Shown in pieces: positions 7,482 to 8,811 of a stretch of 8,811 bases of DNA; the first letter of the stretch is position 1, and each line of letters begins with the position of its first letter. This DNA is from an uncultured Bacteroides sp. Lineage in GTDB: Bacteria; Bacteroidota; Bacteroidia; Bacteroidales; Bacteroidaceae. The stretch covers positions 1 to 8,811 of the forward strand of contig CAKUYM010000171.1 of the NCBI GenBank assembly GCA_934716785.1, written 5' to 3'. Below the pieces are notes generated by a model. It was given only the letters and a program-made list of their open reading frames with translations, had not been told where the DNA came from and made no database searches. Both the position numbers and the translations under genes were made by a program.

Positions 7482-8663
7482 ATGAAACATAAGATATTCA
7501 TACTCCTCCTTTGTTGTATATATAGTAGCTTCGCTGCTTGTCAAGAGGAAAATCACACAGTTCCAACTCTCCCATCAAAAAATGATCCGGAAATAAACGA
7601 TCCAGTCGTAGAACTCTATGATTGGGAAAAGAGCCGCACCGAGTTACTAACATCTACAGATATGGTGTTACTTTATGGCGGCGGACATCATCGCACTCCC
7701 TATACATGGGATAAAGAGCGCGTAAATCCTTATATCAGATATGTAGACAGGAACAACCAATCCCATTGGTTATTTGATAGTTTCCTCTTTTTGGAAATTA
7801 TGGACAAAGGCACAGGAGGCGCCAATAAAATGTTTGCAAAAGGTTACTATTTGGAATCTGCCAACCAGGCAGACTGGATGAAACTTATAGACTATTATTT
7901 TCAGTCTGAAACAGGAATCGGAGCCTTGGATGCATCGATCAAGGAAGCTTCTACCGTTTTAGGAGCCCCACAGTCGAAACGCCAAGTTGTGATCAGTATA
8001 CCAGAGCCCATTGTCTATCAGTATCCGGAACAAGCATCCTCCTCAACCAAGTACTGGGGGAAAATAGATAATAAAACGCTCGATTTTTCTAACTCTGCCG
8101 ACCGATTTAAAGCCTGCAAATGGTATATTGACCAAGTACGCGCCAAGTTCAATGAGAAAAACTATCAGCATATTGAATTAGCAGGATTTTATTGGCTTGC
8201 CGAAAAAGCGACCGACACCCGTGATATTCTAAACTCGGTTGCCATTTATTTGAATAAACTAAAATACAGCTTCAATTGGATTCCCTATTATGGAGCCGAC
8301 GGGTATAATCAGTGGAAATCATTAGGATTCAATTATGCTTATTTTCAACCTAATTACTTCTTTAATGAGTCCATTCCAGATTCTCGCCTGGAAGATGCCT
8401 GCCAGAAAGCGCTCACTTATGATATGCACATGGAACTGGAATTTGATGATAATGCTCTGAACAGCAGAGGACAGTCTTATCGCTTGGTAAACTATATGAA
8501 TGCATTCAAGAAATATGGCATATGGGAGAAAAAACGTCTTGCTTATTATCAAGGAAGTGCATCCCTGCTCACACTAAAGAATTCTGGAAATGCCACCGAT
8601 ACCCAACTCTATCACGAGTTTTGTGAGTTTGTAATCAGCCGCCCTATCCGGAATTCACATTAG
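7482..8663 (+). CDS. DUF4855 domain lipoprotein
   Basis: 393 residues, beginning at ATG 7482, 17 bases after the esterase stop. The N-terminus MKHKIFILLLCCIYSSFAAC is a lipoprotein signal with lipidated Cys20. QEEN follows it, an acidic stretch compatible with surface export. Residues about 45-385 match the DUF4855 pattern as I recall it: a start of strand DMVLLYGGGHHRTPYTW (60-76), HWLFDSFLFLE (95-105), QVVISIPEP (168-176), ELAGFYWLAEKA (232-243), FNWIPYYGADGYNQWKSLGF (264-283), YAYFQPNYFF (286-294) and HMELEFDDNA (316-325). The repeating strand-helix layout suggests a TIM-barrel-like glycosidase fold. Glu241 (after FYWLA) and Glu318 or Glu320 (in MELEFD) are conserved-looking acidic residues at strand ends and are candidates for the catalytic pair. 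This is inference; DUF4855 proteins have no established function that I know of. Its place in an operon of esterases and glycosidases supports a carbohydrate role. A carbohydrate-binding role without catalysis cannot be excluded. Confidence 0.85.
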   Translation: MKHKIFILLLCCIYSSFAACQEENHTVPTLPSKNDPEINDPVVELYDWEKSRTELLTSTDMVLLYGGGHHRTPYTWDKERVNPYIRYVDRNNQSHWLFDSFLFLEIMDKGTGGANKMFAKGYYLESANQADWMKLIDYYFQSETGIGALDASIKEASTVLGAPQSKRQVVISIPEPIVYQYPEQASSSTKYWGKIDNKTLDFSNSADRFKACKWYIDQVRAKFNEKNYQHIELAGFYWLAEKATDTRDILNSVAIYLNKLKYSFNWIPYYGADGYNQWKSLGFNYAYFQPNYFFNESIPDSRLEDACQKALTYDMHMELEFDDNALNSRGQSYRLVNYMNAFKKYGIWEKKRLAYYQGSASLLTLKNSGNATDTQLYHEFCEFVISRPIRNSH

Positions 8664-8690
8664 TACAAACAACGTAATCATCGCCATCCT

Positions 8691-8811
8691 ATGAATCACA
8701 AATACCTATGCTTACTCCTGCTATTTCTTATAGTCGGTTGCCAACACAATACAGACACAAGCCCTTCTGTATTAAAAGAAATGTGCCAAAGATTATTTCC
8801 TCGGCATGCAC
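8691..8811 (+). CDS. Lipoprotein, possible GH89 alpha-N-acetylglucosaminidase, N-terminal fragment (3' end outside window)
   Basis: ATG 8691, 28 bases after the DUF4855 stop, opens a frame that runs off the window after 40 codons. The translation begins MNHKYLCLLLLFLIVGC, a clear lipoprotein signal with the lipobox IVGC and lipidated Cys17. The mature end continues QHNTDTSPSVLKEMCQRLFPRHA. The segment VLKEMCQRLFPRHA resembles the start of the N-terminal domain of bacterial GH89 alpha-N-acetylglucosaminidases, which typically reads like 'aLikRvlPxHAxxF'. GH89 enzymes release terminal alpha-linked GlcNAc from substrates such as heparan sulfate and some mucin glycans. Only about 14 informative residues are visible, so the family call is weak, while the lipoprotein call is strong. 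It continues the same operon. Confidence 0.5.
   Translation, partial: MNHKYLCLLLLFLIVGCQHNTDTSPSVLKEMCQRLFPRHA

Noticed and set aside
8664..8690. Terminator or operon break before the last gene
   Set aside because: The 27-base gap has no inverted repeat or T-run, so read-through into the last gene is more likely.

Overview
The window looks like a gut-type Bacteroidota chromosome, most likely Bacteroides or a close relative. The evidence is AT-rich DNA with short AT-rich gaps and no strong Shine-Dalgarno sequences, Bacteroides-style lipoprotein N-termini (Cys followed by Ser/Gln and acidic residues), and protein families (DUF6259, DUF4855, GxDLY-type SGNH esterase, sialate O-acetylesterase, NAGPA) that are typical of Bacteroides carbohydrate-utilisation loci. 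Genus-level assignment is inference.

All seven genes lie on the + strand and are separated by only about 16 to 29 bases, so the window is almost certainly the interior of one long operon. In order: the C-terminal end of a sialate O-acetylesterase-like SGNH esterase (1-399); a 749-residue secreted protein that looks like an uncharacterised TIM-barrel glycosidase with an unusual beta-rich insertion (416-2665); a DUF6259 glycosidase-like protein (2692-4716); a lipoprotein with two Fn3/Ig-like modules and a phosphodiester glycosidase (NAGPA/DUF2233) domain (4746-6365); a two-domain SGNH/GDSL esterase with a GxDLY N-terminal module (6389-7465); a DUF4855 lipoprotein (7482-8663); and the first 40 codons of another lipoprotein whose start resembles a GH89 alpha-N-acetylglucosaminidase (8691 to the window edge). 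No RNA gene, mobile element, CRISPR array, long repeat, convincing promoter or terminator is visible. No stretch longer than 30 bases lies between genes.

Read together, every gene has an N-terminal export signal where the N-terminus is visible, and each is either an esterase or a known or likely glycoside-cleaving enzyme. No SusC/SusD pair, sulfatase or regulator is in view, though they may lie outside. The pairing of an NAGPA domain (known in mammals to remove GlcNAc from GlcNAc-1-phospho-6-mannose) with a possible GH89 (terminal alpha-GlcNAc) and two deacetylase-type esterases suggests an operon for an O-acetylated glycan with alpha-GlcNAc and/or a glycosyl-phosphodiester. That substrate is a hypothesis. 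The least understood parts, and the most likely to hold new enzymology, are the 749-residue protein, the DUF6259 protein and the DUF4855 protein.
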